43,635 nucleotides of DNA from Erysipelotrichaceae bacterium (GTDB lineage: Bacteria > Bacillota_I > Bacilli_A > Erysipelotrichales > Erysipelotrichaceae): assembly GCA_030531215.1 (NCBI GenBank), contig JAUNNY010000010.1:1-43635 (forward strand). The letters run 5' to 3'. Shown in pieces: positions 1-9,028 of this stretch. Position numbers and translations under genes: made by a program. The notes under the pieces are model-generated. The model did not search any database. It saw nothing but the letters and a program-made list of their open reading frames with translations, and was not told where the DNA came from. Position 1 is the first letter of the stretch, and every line of letters begins with the position of its first letter.

Positions 1-89
1 ATGGAAGTCCAAACGTTTATCCCACGATAGTTCAACCTGTGACTACGTTTTTACCCCCACGGAAGTTCACATTACCATAATTAATAATT

Positions 90-1739
90 TTAGAAGGAAA
101 TTTCTTTATTTCCTGTAACTTTCATATAGACAATTAGTGAGATAATTGTAGCTACTGTTAAGATTGTCGCATAAGCTGCCGCAATACCATAGTTACCACG
201 AGAAACATAAGTATAAGTCGCAAGTGTCAACGTAATAGTATTTAAGTTATACAAGATAACAGCTGTAGATAACTCAGTGATGATTGTTACCCAAGACATA
301 ATAGCACCAGACAAGATACCATTAGCCATCATTGGCACCGTAATCCTAAAGAAAGCTTTAAGTTTAGAAGAACCAAGTGATATAGCAGCTTCTTCAATAG
401 ACATTGGAATCTGTTGCAAGGTTGCTGTTGAAGATCTAATAGTATAAGGAATACGTCTTATAACTAAGGCAATAATCATAATGATAGCTGTACCAGCTAA
501 TACTAATGGCTTCTTATTGAATGCCATAACTAAAGCTATACCTACAACCGAACCTGGAATGATGTATGGAATCATCGATAATGTATCAATGATTCTATTC
601 ATTGTATTATTTCTTCTAACTACTAGGTAAGAAATAAGAACAGCTAATACGATAACGATAATTAATGCTAAACCACCAATCAAGAATGTATTAGGAATGG
701 CTTTTGTTAGATGGGTAAATGCATATTTATAAGAATCTAATGAATAACCATCTAAGAAGATCTTTCCTGAAGTCTTCAAGAATGATGTGTAAATTACATA
801 TAGTTGTGGTAGGAATGCAAGCGCTACAACAAACCAACAATAGAAATTAATCAAAACAGCTTTAATTCCGTGAGGTTTCTTTCTTTCAATTGAATGCATA
901 GCATTCATTGTGAAAGTGAACTTACCATTGATGTATCTTTGCATCAAGAAAATAATAGCTGTAATTACAATTGCGATGATTGAAATAGCAGCACCAAAAT
1001 TATGATTACTACCAGTTTCCGCAAAGTATGAGTTATAAATAACAACTGGGAATGTTTGGTAACCTTCACCAATCAATAATGGTGTACCAAAATCAGCGAA
1101 CGCTCTCATAAATACCATCAATGTTGCCGCAATAATTGTAGGCATACATAGAGGAATAACAATCTTGAAGAAACGTTTAGCACCTGAACAACCCATATTT
1201 TCTGAAGCTTCAAGTAAAGAATTATCAATATTCTTTAAAGCACCAGAAACATATAAGAATACAAGTGGGAATAATTGTAAAGCTAATACTAGTAAGATAC
1301 CGTTAAAACCATAAATAGATGGAAGTCTAACTGGTAAAATACTTTCAATAAACTTAGTTACAATACCACTTCTTCCTAGTAACATAATCCATGAATATGC
1401 ACCAATAAATGGAGCAGACATAGAACATAAGATAATAATAACTTGTAATAAAGTTTTGCCTTTAACTTCGTACATTTGATAGAAATAAGCTAAAGGAATA
1501 CCAATTACTAATGTAAGTGCGGTTGCACATATAGATACTTTGATTGAATTGAAAATTGATTCAATATAATATTTTTGACTAAAGAATTTTTCGAAAGCAG
1601 CTAAAGTAAACTTGCCATCCGCAAAGAAGGCACTAATCAATAGTTTAACTAATGGATATAGTAAGAATAAACCATATGCTAGTAATACGGCTATAGAAAC
1701 TATTTTCCAAACATCTATATTTTTCTTGGTTTTGTCCAT
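90..1739 (-). CDS. ABC transporter permease, two fused permease domains (FbpB/AfuB type)
   Basis: Inner-membrane channel subunit of a binding-protein-dependent ABC importer. The 549 residues hold two BPD_transp_1 halves. Each has about six hydrophobic segments and an EAA-type loop that docks the ATPase: EASENMGCSGAKRFF near residue 180 and EAAISLGSSKLKAFF near 455. This fused two-domain form is typical of Fe3+, 2-aminoethylphosphonate and hexose-phosphate systems. It is the last gene of the binding protein, ATPase, permease operon and starts 3 bases after the ATPase stop. The substrate cannot be told from sequence. The cre box ahead of the operon makes a carbon source such as a phosphorylated sugar at least as likely as iron. 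Confidence 0.88.
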   Translation of the reverse strand: MDKTKKNIDVWKIVSIAVLLAYGLFLLYPLVKLLISAFFADGKFTLAAFEKFFSQKYYIESIFNSIKVSICATALTLVIGIPLAYFYQMYEVKGKTLLQVIIILCSMSAPFIGAYSWIMLLGRSGIVTKFIESILPVRLPSIYGFNGILLVLALQLFPLVFLYVSGALKNIDNSLLEASENMGCSGAKRFFKIVIPLCMPTIIAATLMVFMRAFADFGTPLLIGEGYQTFPVVIYNSYFAETGSNHNFGAAISIIAIVITAIIFLMQRYINGKFTFTMNAMHSIERKKPHGIKAVLINFYCWFVVALAFLPQLYVIYTSFLKTSGKIFLDGYSLDSYKYAFTHLTKAIPNTFLIGGLALIIVIVLAVLISYLVVRRNNTMNRIIDTLSMIPYIIPGSVVGIALVMAFNKKPLVLAGTAIIMIIALVIRRIPYTIRSSTATLQQIPMSIEEAAISLGSSKLKAFFRITVPMMANGILSGAIMSWVTIITELSTAVILYNLNTITLTLATYTYVSRGNYGIAAAYATILTVATIISLIVYMKVTGNKEISF

Positions 1740-1742
1740 CTT

Positions 1743-2873
1743 TTACTTAGCCTCTTTTTTATAGATATCTAAATCGTTAACTACACCTTCTACTAAATTG
1801 TAACTACCAGTTTCATCAAAAATATTAATCTTTTCTTTCTTAACACCTAAAGTGATTTCTGTTCCTTTTGGAATGATAGAATCAATTAAAGATTCTTGAA
1901 CGATTTCAGCTTTTTCGCCATTTTCAAAATGAACAAAGTAATGAGTATTTAAGCCTAGGAATACAGCATCATCAATAACAGCCTTGATGCCTTCTTCACC
2001 ATTAGTATTAACAACTAATTCTTCAGGTCTAATACTTGCGATTACTTTTCTATCTTTAATTTCTTCTTTTCTAATAGTATCTAACTTAGTTTCATATCCG
2101 CCAGGAAGTATAATATAAGCTTCACCATCCTTAGCAATTAGTTCTGCATTAATAACATTTGTATGTCCAATGAAAGTAGATACAAATAAGTTAGCAGGAC
2201 GTTGATATAAAATCTTAGGAGTACCAATTTGTTGAATATCGCCAGCGTTCATAACCGCAATACGATCAGAAACAGCCATAGCTTCTTCTTGGTCATGAGT
2301 AACATAAACAGTTGTAATGCCTACACTATTTTGAATTTCTTTAATTACTGTACGCATTTCAACACGAAGTTTTGCATCCAAGTTACTTAATGGTTCATCC
2401 ATTAAAAGTACATCTGGAGTAATCGCTAACGCACGTGCTAAAGCAACACGTTGTTGTTGACCACCTGATAATCTTTCAGGCATACGATCGCGATATTCAT
2501 CAATCTTCATTAATTTTAAGAATTTGTCTGTCTTAGATGCGATTTCTTCTTTAGGAAGTTTACGATTCTTTAAACCGAAGGCAACGTTATCCTCAACGGT
2601 CATATTTGGGAATATAGCATAGTTTTGGAAAACCATACCTATATTACGTTTAGCTGGGTCGGCATCGTTTATTCTGTTGTTTCCAAAATAAAAGTCTCCA
2701 CCTTCAATTGAATTAAAACCAGCAATCATACGTAATAATGTTGTCTTACCACATCCAGATGGACCAAGAAGGGTGAAAAACTCACCCTCCTTGATATCTA
2801 GTGATAAGTCAGAAATTATTGTTTTATCGCCATATTTTTTTACAGCGTCTACTATTTTAATATTTACACTCAT
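1743..2873 (-). CDS. ABC transporter ATP-binding protein (PotA/FbpC type)
   Basis: Cytoplasmic ATPase that energises the adjacent permease. Visible motifs are Walker A GPSGCGKTT (about residues 37-45), signature LSGGQQQR (near 136), Walker B LLMDEP and the H-loop VTHDQEEA. The last 130 residues form a TOBE-like domain, as in the Fe3+, spermidine and sugar importer ATPases. The length of 376 residues is normal. It lies between the lipoprotein binding protein and the fused permease, all on the minus strand with short gaps, so the three form one transporter. Confidence 0.92.
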   Translation of the reverse strand: MSVNIKIVDAVKKYGDKTIISDLSLDIKEGEFFTLLGPSGCGKTTLLRMIAGFNSIEGGDFYFGNNRINDADPAKRNIGMVFQNYAIFPNMTVEDNVAFGLKNRKLPKEEIASKTDKFLKLMKIDEYRDRMPERLSGGQQQRVALARALAITPDVLLMDEPLSNLDAKLRVEMRTVIKEIQNSVGITTVYVTHDQEEAMAVSDRIAVMNAGDIQQIGTPKILYQRPANLFVSTFIGHTNVINAELIAKDGEAYIILPGGYETKLDTIRKEEIKDRKVIASIRPEELVVNTNGEEGIKAVIDDAVFLGLNTHYFVHFENGEKAEIVQESLIDSIIPKGTEITLGVKKEKINIFDETGSYNLVEGVVNDLDIYKKEAK

Positions 2874-2914
2874 ATTTCTAACCCCACTTAATTTAAATTG
2901 TTTTGTTGCTACTA

Positions 2915-3985
2915 TTATTGAGCAGCTGTGAACATTTCAGTCCACTTCTCTTGCCATTCAGCTTTCTTTTCGCCACAAAGAGCCATGTCTTCGTAAGCTA
3001 CATTGATCTCTGAGAATGGTTTCATTTCTTTAGCTGTGTTTTGGATAGCTGGATTAACTGGACGAGCAGTAGTCTTAGCGATTTCAGCTTGACCTTCGTC
3101 AGAAATTAACCAGTTAATGAATAATTTAGCATTTTCCATATTTGGAGCGTTCTTGATAATACCAGCACCAGCAGGTAGCCATACAGCACCTTCAGATGGA
3201 TATACTAATACAACGTTATCAGCACCATCAACTAGTAAGCTTACGCATGGATCTTCATAAGAAACACCAACAACATATTCGCCTTCTACAACACCCTTGT
3301 AGATAGCAGAAGATGAAGATAATTGAACACCATCTAAGTTTTCAATGAATTTGCCAACCCATTCCCAAGCTGCATCATCATAAGGTTCATTGCCCATAAC
3401 TAATAGCATATTAGTTAATTCAGCCCAAGCACTTGAAGAGTTTGCAGGATCGCCCATTGCGATGTGACCCTTTAGTTCAGGTTGTAATAAATCTTCATAA
3501 GAATCGAAATCATTAATGTCTAGACCTAATTTTTCATATTCTTCAACATTAACTAATAAAGCTGCAGAACCATCTAAGCAGTAGTGAGTTGCAACACCAT
3601 TTGTGTTTTGATAAGCTTCAGGAAGCTTGTCATCACCTTCAGCAGTGAATTGTTCAAATAAATCAGCCTTATTTAAAGCGTTAGCATAGTTTAAACCACC
3701 ATATAGAACGTCGCCTTGAGGATTATCCTTTTCAGCATCAATTCTTTCTAAACACTCACCAGTACCAGCACTTACTACTTGTACATCAATGCCGTATTTT
3801 TCAGCGAATACATCAGTAGCAGCGATTAGCGCATCAGAGTTAGGTGAATAAATAACTAAACTTCCTCCACCTACAGTTTCTTCAGTAGTTTCTTCACCAG
3901 TTTCTTCAGTAGCATTACCGCCACCACAAGCAACTAAACAAAGAGCTAATAAAGCAACCATCATTAGTTTTAAAAACTTCTTCAT
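2915..3985 (-). CDS. Extracellular solute-binding lipoprotein, Fe3+/AfuA-like
   Basis: Membrane-anchored receptor of the ABC importer encoded downstream. It starts with a lipoprotein signal peptide ending LLALCLVAC, with Cys20 as the lipid-modified residue. An acidic Glu/Thr linker follows, then a type-2 periplasmic-binding fold with LVIYSPNSDALIAA and an INWLISDEGQAEIA motif near the C terminus, which is typical of the FbpA/AfuA/PhnS class. The start has a strong ribosome site (AGGAGG, 8 bases upstream). Transcription probably begins at the promoter overlapped by the cre box at 4033-4046. Binding residues could not be matched confidently to iron, phosphonate or sugar-phosphate receptors. Confidence 0.85.
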   Translation of the reverse strand: MKKFLKLMMVALLALCLVACGGGNATEETGEETTEETVGGGSLVIYSPNSDALIAATDVFAEKYGIDVQVVSAGTGECLERIDAEKDNPQGDVLYGGLNYANALNKADLFEQFTAEGDDKLPEAYQNTNGVATHYCLDGSAALLVNVEEYEKLGLDINDFDSYEDLLQPELKGHIAMGDPANSSSAWAELTNMLLVMGNEPYDDAAWEWVGKFIENLDGVQLSSSSAIYKGVVEGEYVVGVSYEDPCVSLLVDGADNVVLVYPSEGAVWLPAGAGIIKNAPNMENAKLFINWLISDEGQAEIAKTTARPVNPAIQNTAKEMKPFSEINVAYEDMALCGEKKAEWQEKWTEMFTAAQ

Positions 3986-4019
3986 TTTTACCTCCTAGGG
4001 AATAAAACCCTGTATATAA

Positions 4020-4047
4020 ATTATATCAAAACTGAAAACGTTTACAA
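4020..4047 (-). promoter_or_regulatory. SigA promoter overlapped by a perfect cre (CcpA) box
   Basis: On the minus strand the -10 TATAAT (4020-4025) lies 16 bases from a -35 like TTGTAA (4042-4047). The palindrome TGAAAACGTTTACA (plus-strand 4033-4046) matches the cre consensus TGWAANCGNTNNCA at every fixed position. It covers part of the -35 and the spacer, a repressing position. It controls the transporter operon 3985-90. Confidence 0.8.
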
Positions 4048-4067
4048 AATGGTAATAAAAAGATGAG

Positions 4068-5354
4068 CTAATAAAGCTCATCTTCTGCATCCATAAACTC
4101 AAAACTATAATCTTTAATAAATACTAGATCACCATTCTTACAACCCTTTTGTCTTAAGGCATCATCTAGTTTCATCTTTGATAGAGTTCTAGAGAATTTA
4201 TATACACTATCATCATCTTTGAAGTTAGTGTTGATAAATAATCTTTCAATACGTTCAGACTCAACACGCCATACACCATTTCCTTCGTTGTAGATAGTAA
4301 ATTCTTCAGGCTTTTCATATGTATAAACAACATTATCATTACTCTTATCTACATCATATAGAGGGAAATAAGGAAGAGTTGCTAACATATCTTTTGCTTT
4401 ATACAATACAGGTTTCAATCCTTCATTGATAATTGTGGTAGTTTCAAATACTTCTACATCAGGATATTTTTCCTTGAATCTATTGAGATTAACTTTTTCT
4501 TCATCCAAATCCATCTTATTAGCGATTACTATTTGTGGACGTAATTCTAAGTTACCAGGATATTTCTTAAGTTCATCATTGATGATTTCGTAATCTTTTA
4601 CAGGATCTTCTCTACCCATATCTAGGACATGAATAATTAATCTACATCTTTCAATGTGTTTTAAGAATTCGTGACCTAAACCTTTTCCTTCACTAGCTCC
4701 TTCAATAAGTCCTGGAAGATCAGCCATAACAAATGACGAATCACCAACCTTTACCATGCCAAGTTGAGGCTTTAGAGTTGTAAAAGGATAATCTGCAATC
4801 TCAGGTTTAGCGTTTGATACAACTGATAGTAAAGTTGATTTGCCTACTGATGGAAAACCTACTAAGCCAACATCTGCTAATAGTTTTAATTCAACTAATA
4901 CCTCTTTGTCTTCACCAGGTGTACCAAGAGTCGCATGTTCTGGAGCATTATTTCTTGAAGATTTAAAGTGGAAGTTACCTTTACCACCTTTGCCACCTTT
5001 ACATATTACTTCTTGTGCATCGATAGTATTTAAATCCGCAATGACTTCATCATTGCTCAAATCCTTTACGATAGTACCTAATGGAACTTTGACAATGACA
5101 TCTTCAGCATTAGCACCATACATATTGTTACCTTTGCCTTTTTCTCCGGATTCGGCTCTAATCATCTTAGAAAAACGCAAATCTAATAATGTTGATTTAT
5201 TAGTGTCTACTTTAAAGATGATAGAACCACCATCACCACCATCACCCCCACTAGGTCCACCTAGAGGATTATATTTTTCATGTTTAAAAGCGACGATACC
5301 ATCGCCTCCATTACCAGCTTTAAGTTTTATAGTAACCTTATCTATAAATTGCAT
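4068..5354 (-). CDS. obgE: GTPase ObgE/CgtA
   Basis: Essential GTPase that binds the large ribosomal subunit and links ribosome assembly to growth control. The N-terminal glycine-rich Obg fold (residues 1-158, with GGPSGGDGGDGG) is followed by a G domain with GFPSVGKST (P-loop, near 166), DLPG (G3) and NKMD (G4), and then a C-terminal OCT domain ending in an acidic tail. The length of 428 residues is normal for Gram-positive Obg. It follows rpmA in the ribosomal operon, with a hairpin terminator between them that should lower but not abolish its expression. Confidence 0.97.
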   Translation of the reverse strand: MQFIDKVTIKLKAGNGGDGIVAFKHEKYNPLGGPSGGDGGDGGSIIFKVDTNKSTLLDLRFSKMIRAESGEKGKGNNMYGANAEDVIVKVPLGTIVKDLSNDEVIADLNTIDAQEVICKGGKGGKGNFHFKSSRNNAPEHATLGTPGEDKEVLVELKLLADVGLVGFPSVGKSTLLSVVSNAKPEIADYPFTTLKPQLGMVKVGDSSFVMADLPGLIEGASEGKGLGHEFLKHIERCRLIIHVLDMGREDPVKDYEIINDELKKYPGNLELRPQIVIANKMDLDEEKVNLNRFKEKYPDVEVFETTTIINEGLKPVLYKAKDMLATLPYFPLYDVDKSNDNVVYTYEKPEEFTIYNEGNGVWRVESERIERLFINTNFKDDDSVYKFSRTLSKMKLDDALRQKGCKNGDLVFIKDYSFEFMDAEDELY

Positions 5355-5369
5355 AATAACCTCAAAATA

Positions 5370-5390
5370 AAAGCCCGTAGACCGGGCTTT
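5370..5390 (-). terminator. Hairpin terminator between rpmA and obgE
   Basis: Arms AAAGCCCG and CGGGCTTT with a 5-base loop are followed on the minus strand by TTTTATTTT. This is a Rho-independent terminator inside the operon, probably partial, reducing obgE relative to the ribosomal proteins. Confidence 0.8.
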
Positions 5391-5400
5391 AAATAATCAA

Positions 5401-5685
5401 TTAAGCTTGAGGATATACAGAAACTTGTTTCTTATCCTTGCCTAGATGTTCAAATCTTACAACACCATCACAAGTACAGAATAAAGTATCATCTCCACCC
5501 TTTTTAACATTTGTTCCAGGATGAATCTTTGTTCCTCTTTGACGATAAATGATTGAACCAGCTGTAGCGAATTGACCATCAGCTAATTTAGCACCTAAAC
5601 GTTTTGATTGAGAGTCACGTCCGTTCTTAGTAGAACCAACACCCTTTTTAGAAGCGAAATATTGAATATCTAATACATATTTCAT
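5401..5685 (-). CDS. rpmA: Ribosomal protein bL27 with Prp-cleaved N-terminal extension
   Basis: Large-subunit protein whose N terminus reaches the peptidyl transferase centre. The 94-residue sequence carries the Firmicutes-type extension [11 protein letters not shown] in front of [14 protein letters not shown]. The IQYFA/S junction matches the known Prp cleavage motif (LNLQFFA in Staphylococcus). The protease Prp is encoded immediately upstream, 5 bases away. Cleavage is inferred from this established pairing. Confidence 0.97.
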   Translation of the reverse strand: MKYVLDIQYFASKKGVGSTKNGRDSQSKRLGAKLADGQFATAGSIIYRQRGTKIHPGTNVKKGGDDTLFCTCDGVVRFEHLGKDKKQVSVYPQA

Positions 5686-5690
5686 GTTTT

Positions 5691-5996
5691 TTACTTCCTT
5701 TCCACTTTTATGAAGTCTCTATACGATTCTTCAATAGTTTTTAATTGAACCATTACTAGTTCAAAGTAGTCTTGAACCATTTCACTACTTGAATGATTAC
5801 TGATTGTAATCTTATTTGTTAACTGTTTAATTTTTACATCTTCATCAAGCATATCTAATGCATTCATGAAGCCAAACATAATTGAACTTACCGAAGCACA
5901 TATTAGATCTTTACCATATTCATCACTGTTGGCATGACCCTTTACAGATAATGATATATATTGATCATTTTTTACTTCGTAAATTACTTTAATCAT
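5691..5996 (-). CDS. prp: Ribosomal-processing cysteine protease Prp
   Basis: Small cysteine protease (YsxB family) that removes the N-terminal extension of L27. The catalytic His lies in SVKGHAN (near residue 20) and the catalytic Cys in DLICASVSS (near 33). The length of 101 residues is standard. The gene sits between rplU and rpmA, the conserved Firmicutes order. The rplU stop and the prp start overlap at 5996, which suggests translational coupling. Confidence 0.95.
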   Translation of the reverse strand: MIKVIYEVKNDQYISLSVKGHANSDEYGKDLICASVSSIMFGFMNALDMLDEDVKIKQLTNKITISNHSSSEMVQDYFELVMVQLKTIEESYRDFIKVERK

Positions 5997-6304
5997 TAAC
6001 CAATCTTTTCTACAGTTAACTTAGTGTATGGTTGACGATGACCTTGTTTACGTCTAGTAGAACCCTTCTTTTGTTTATACTTGAAGATAACAATTTTCTT
6101 TTCTTTGCCTTGTTTTTCAACTTTGCAAGTAACTTTAGCACCTTCAACGTATGGAGTTCCAAGAGTCAAACCATCATTTTCGATAGCAACAACTTTATCA
6201 AAAGTATATTCAGCACCAGCTTCTACATCTAATTTTTCAACGTAGATAACTTGACCTTCTTCAACTTTTAATTGTTTGCCACCAGTTTCAATAATTGCGT
6301 ACAT
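5996..6304 (-). CDS. rplU: Ribosomal protein bL21
   Basis: Large-subunit 23S rRNA-binding protein, 102 residues. It begins [18 protein letters not shown] and ends in the basic signature [20 protein letters not shown]. It is the first gene of rplU-prp-rpmA-obgE and is preceded by an AAGGAGG ribosome site and the structured L21 leader. Confidence 0.97.
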   Translation of the reverse strand: MYAIIETGGKQLKVEEGQVIYVEKLDVEAGAEYTFDKVVAIENDGLTLGTPYVEGAKVTCKVEKQGKEKKIVIFKYKQKKGSTRRKQGHRQPYTKLTVEKIG

Positions 6305-6408
6305 AATAAACCTCCTTAATTTAGATTCAGACTCGCCATGAAGGTGATCATAAGATACTTAAACCTCTTTTGAGCGGTTATAATCCCCTCTAAGGAGGGA
6401 CTACAACG
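6305..6408 (-). ncRNA. L21 leader (cis-regulatory 5' UTR of rplU)
   Basis: About 100 untranslated bases precede rplU. They begin AACGTTGTAGTCCCTCCTTA and include the paired CCCTCC...GGGGA and CGCTCAAAAGAGG stretches typical of the Firmicutes L21 leader family (RF00559 class). The known role of this class is autoregulation of the operon. It was recognised from the sequence pattern, not by a covariance search. Confidence 0.8.
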
Positions 6409-6413
6409 TTCAT

Positions 6414-6442
6414 ATCATACCAAATCTATAAACAGTTTTCAA
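6414..6442 (-). promoter_or_regulatory. SigA promoter of the rplU operon
   Basis: On the minus strand TTGAAA (6437-6442) and TATGAT (6414-6419) are separated by 17 bases. The predicted transcript start near 6407 coincides with the 5' end of the L21 leader. Confidence 0.8.
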
Positions 6443-6553
6443 TAAAATCAGGATAAATTAGAGATAAAAGTTCTAAATTGAACGCCTATATTCACTTAAA
6501 AATGAGAAACCATATAAGTTTTGTTTTTTATTCACATATACTTGATTAAAAAA

Positions 6554-6799
6554 TTAAAACACATCAACATCATTGTCTTTGACGGTTTCAATCATCTCTT
6601 TTACAGTCACATCGTCTCTTGAAACCAAAAGTAATTCACTAAAATTATCAACTTCTGTAGTTTCTTTGTAAAATTCACAAAAAGAAATGACATACTTATT
6701 ATCGATATATCCGTAGGTGATGGAATATCTTTTGTTCTTATAATTAAATTCCATTTCACGACCTGTTTCAACCAATTTTTTAAATTCTTCAATTTTCAT
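6554..6799 (-). CDS. Small hypothetical protein, possible immunity partner
   Basis: 81 residues, acidic, no signal peptide or membrane segment, family not recognised. Its ATG overlaps the TGA of the upstream toxin-like gene as ATGA, and its ribosome site (GGAG) lies inside the last codons of that gene. The two are therefore translationally coupled, the usual arrangement of toxin and immunity genes. The immunity role is inferred from position only. Confidence 0.6.
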   Translation of the reverse strand: MKIEEFKKLVETGREMEFNYKNKRYSITYGYIDNKYVISFCEFYKETTEVDNFSELLLVSRDDVTVKEMIETVKDNDVDVF

Positions 6800-7396
6800 T
6801 TGTTTATCTCCTTCTCAGCGCCTCTTATAGGCGTGTTATCTGTAAAATGAATATCGTGTTCATGTGGAACGTTAGGATGCATTTTAGGATTTCCATGATT
6901 GGTATAATCTATGTCTAAATATGCTTTACCTTTAGAATCATAATAACGTTCTTGTAGTATTTTACCACCATCACCCAATTTAGTTTTAACACTATTTGAT
7001 TTTGCTGTCATTGGGATCTTTTTATCTTTTGTTATTGTTTTGTATGTGACACTATTAATACTCTTTGAACCAGCGGAATTATAGTCAATTCCATTCTTTG
7101 GATCTTCTCCAAAAAATTGAATATTAAGCTTATACTTAGTATTGCCACTTGTTCCATTAAAGAATCCACTATTAGCTTTCATCCCCATATCAATTTTTTC
7201 CAAAATAATGTGAAGTATTAGAAGGGAAGAATACATATTTTTGATTATTATTGTTTAAAATACTAACAATTTCTTTTGATAAAGATCCATAAATAATAAT
7301 TAGAGATGGTTCTATTCTGGCAATCATCTCTTTTAGTCCGTTAGCAAATAAATATTTATCATATTCTTCTTTTGAACATCCAAGATTTCCTACCGC
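6796..7396 (-). pseudogene. Truncated, frameshifted DUF4417 / polymorphic-toxin-like gene
   Basis: Bases 7396-7190 encode an open stretch AVGNLGCSKEEYDKYLF...IIIYGS...HYFGKN that resembles the C-terminal third of DUF4417 proteins. It then stops. The next frame, ending at 6796, continues with MGMKANSGFFNGTSG, LNIQFFG and a C-terminal domain containing DYTNHGNPKMHPNVPHEHDIH, a histidine-rich end like polymorphic toxin tips. Removing one A from the A6 run near 7193-7198 joins the frames as HYFGKIDMGMKANSGFF. The 5' end is also missing: an in-frame TGA lies at 7397-7399 and no start precedes it. An ORF can be drawn from an ATG at 7236, but its first 15 or so residues are out-of-frame DUF4417 sequence, so it is not the natural start. 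Confidence 0.65.
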
Positions 7397-7490
7397 TCAA
7401 TTAAATAGTTAATTCCGTTTTTATTGATTCTGCGGAAATTACATAATAATATGCATAAATATATGAAAATATTAATATCTATAATTTGAG

Positions 7491-8981
7491 TTAATTATTA
7501 TCTCTATGACTGCAATGCGTCAAAGAAGCTATTTTTTTACTTAAGCTGCTATTTAGAGCGTTTTTCTTTAATCTAAACGTCCAACTTCCAATATTACCTG
7601 GCCTATTAATAGTATATTTATCATCGAGTCCTAAATAATCTTGAATCTGGCACATAAATAATTTCGCGACGGAATTCATACCTGTTCTAATAAAACAGTA
7701 ATTATATCCTTCTTCTTTATTTAAACCAAAATATTTCTTAGCATAATCTAAATCTTGCTTCTTAGTATTCTTAATCCAACCCATAATTGGTTCATTATCG
7801 TGAGTTGAAACATAACATACACAGTTTTCAATATGATTATGTGGTGAATGATAACTAGATCCATCATCAGCCATAGCGCATTGTAAAACTCGCATGCCTG
7901 GGAAACCTGAATATTCTAAAAGTTCTGTAACATCTTGATCGATAATTCCTAAATCTTCAGCTATAAAATCGATGTCTTTGCATTTTTCTTTTAATACTTT
8001 GATAAAATCTTTTGATGGCCCATTAACCCAATGACCATACTTGGCAGTTTTTTCGCCATATTTAACAGCCCAATAAGTTTCGAAACCTCTAAAGTGATCA
8101 ATCCTAACAACATCAAAACATTTAGAAACATTTTTAACTCTATTTATCCACCAAGCATAGCCGGTCTTTTTCATATATTTCCAGTTATACAAAGGATTAC
8201 CCCACAACTGACCTTCCGAAGAAAAATAATCTGGAGATATGCCAGCAACTTCTTTAGGAACTTTCGTTTTTTGGTCTAACACAAATTGTTTGCTATCCGC
8301 CCATACCTCGCATGAATCTAAAGCTACATAGATAGGTAAATCACCTATTATTTTTATACCTGAATCATTAGCGTATTTTTTAAGCTTATAAAATTGTTTA
8401 AAAAATAAGAACTGAATAAACTCATAATATTTAATATCATCAACTAATAATTCACTATATTTTTTCATCGCTTTGTCTTTACGTAAGATAATATCTTTAT
8501 CATCCCATTCCAACAAAGCTTTCATATTAAAGTGTTTCTTAATAGCCATGAACATTGCATAGTCAATCAACCAATCACTATTATCTTTTACAAATTTATT
8601 AAATTCTTTTAAATATTTCTTATAACCATTCTTATAAGCCTTATATAAGATTGGATATCTAGTCTTGTAGATATAACCATAATCAACATGTTCATCATCT
8701 TTGACCTTTAAAGATGAAACATCTTTTTTAGTTAATAATTTATCTTCAATAAGCAAATCTAAATCAATGAAATATGGATTACCCGCAACACTAGAAAAAC
8801 ACGAATATGGTGAATCACCATAACTAGTATGGCCAACTGGTAAAACTTGCCAATAAGTTTGTTTACTCGCAACCAAAAAATCAACAAACTTATATGCTTG
8901 TTTACCTAATGTTCCAATGCCATAGTTAGATGGCAAAGAAAATATAGGAAGTAATATACCAGCGCTTCTGTTAATACTCAT
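7491..8981 (-). CDS. malQ: 4-alpha-glucanotransferase (GH77, amylomaltase)
   Basis: Transfers maltooligosaccharide units between glucan chains, releasing glucose, in the cytoplasm. The 496 residues show the GH77 landmarks: N-terminal RSAGILLPIFSLPSNYGIGTLG, IGDLPIYVALDS, the nucleophile Asp in VVRIDHFRGFETYW, the acid/base Glu in FIAEDLGI and STHDNEPI. The ribosome site is GAGGA. It is divergent from the galactanase gene, with overlapping promoters in a 40-base gap. It should process the maltodextrins imported by the transporter at 12573-17784. Confidence 0.95.
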   Translation of the reverse strand: MSINRSAGILLPIFSLPSNYGIGTLGKQAYKFVDFLVASKQTYWQVLPVGHTSYGDSPYSCFSSVAGNPYFIDLDLLIEDKLLTKKDVSSLKVKDDEHVDYGYIYKTRYPILYKAYKNGYKKYLKEFNKFVKDNSDWLIDYAMFMAIKKHFNMKALLEWDDKDIILRKDKAMKKYSELLVDDIKYYEFIQFLFFKQFYKLKKYANDSGIKIIGDLPIYVALDSCEVWADSKQFVLDQKTKVPKEVAGISPDYFSSEGQLWGNPLYNWKYMKKTGYAWWINRVKNVSKCFDVVRIDHFRGFETYWAVKYGEKTAKYGHWVNGPSKDFIKVLKEKCKDIDFIAEDLGIIDQDVTELLEYSGFPGMRVLQCAMADDGSSYHSPHNHIENCVCYVSTHDNEPIMGWIKNTKKQDLDYAKKYFGLNKEEGYNYCFIRTGMNSVAKLFMCQIQDYLGLDDKYTINRPGNIGSWTFRLKKNALNSSLSKKIASLTHCSHRDNN

Positions 8982-8998
8982 ATATATTCCTCATACCT

Positions 8999-9028
8999 TA
9001 TAATAATATCAAAGGTACTATATGACAA
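8999..9028. promoter_or_regulatory. Overlapping divergent promoters of malQ and the galactanase
   Basis: Only 40 bases separate the two starts. Minus strand: -35 TTGTCA (9023-9028) and -10 TATTAT (9000-9005), spacer 17, driving malQ. Plus strand: -10 TATAAT (8999-9004) with no clear -35. The two -10 boxes overlap, so the genes probably compete for polymerase or share regulation. Confidence 0.5.

Noticed and set aside
1-89. Short open stretch on the minus strand reading VELSWDKRLDFH, possible end of a neighbouring gene or element
   Set aside because: Too short and broken by stops; no family match can be made from this much sequence.
4840-5370. 176-codon plus-strand open frame opposite obgE
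   Set aside because: Antisense shadow of the glycine-rich Obg coding region; proline-rich, no ribosome site, no domain.
6480-6553. Partial repeat TATTCACTTA / TATTCACATATA as a possible terminator for the small gene at 6554
   Set aside because: The copies are direct, not inverted, and no stable stem with a T run forms.
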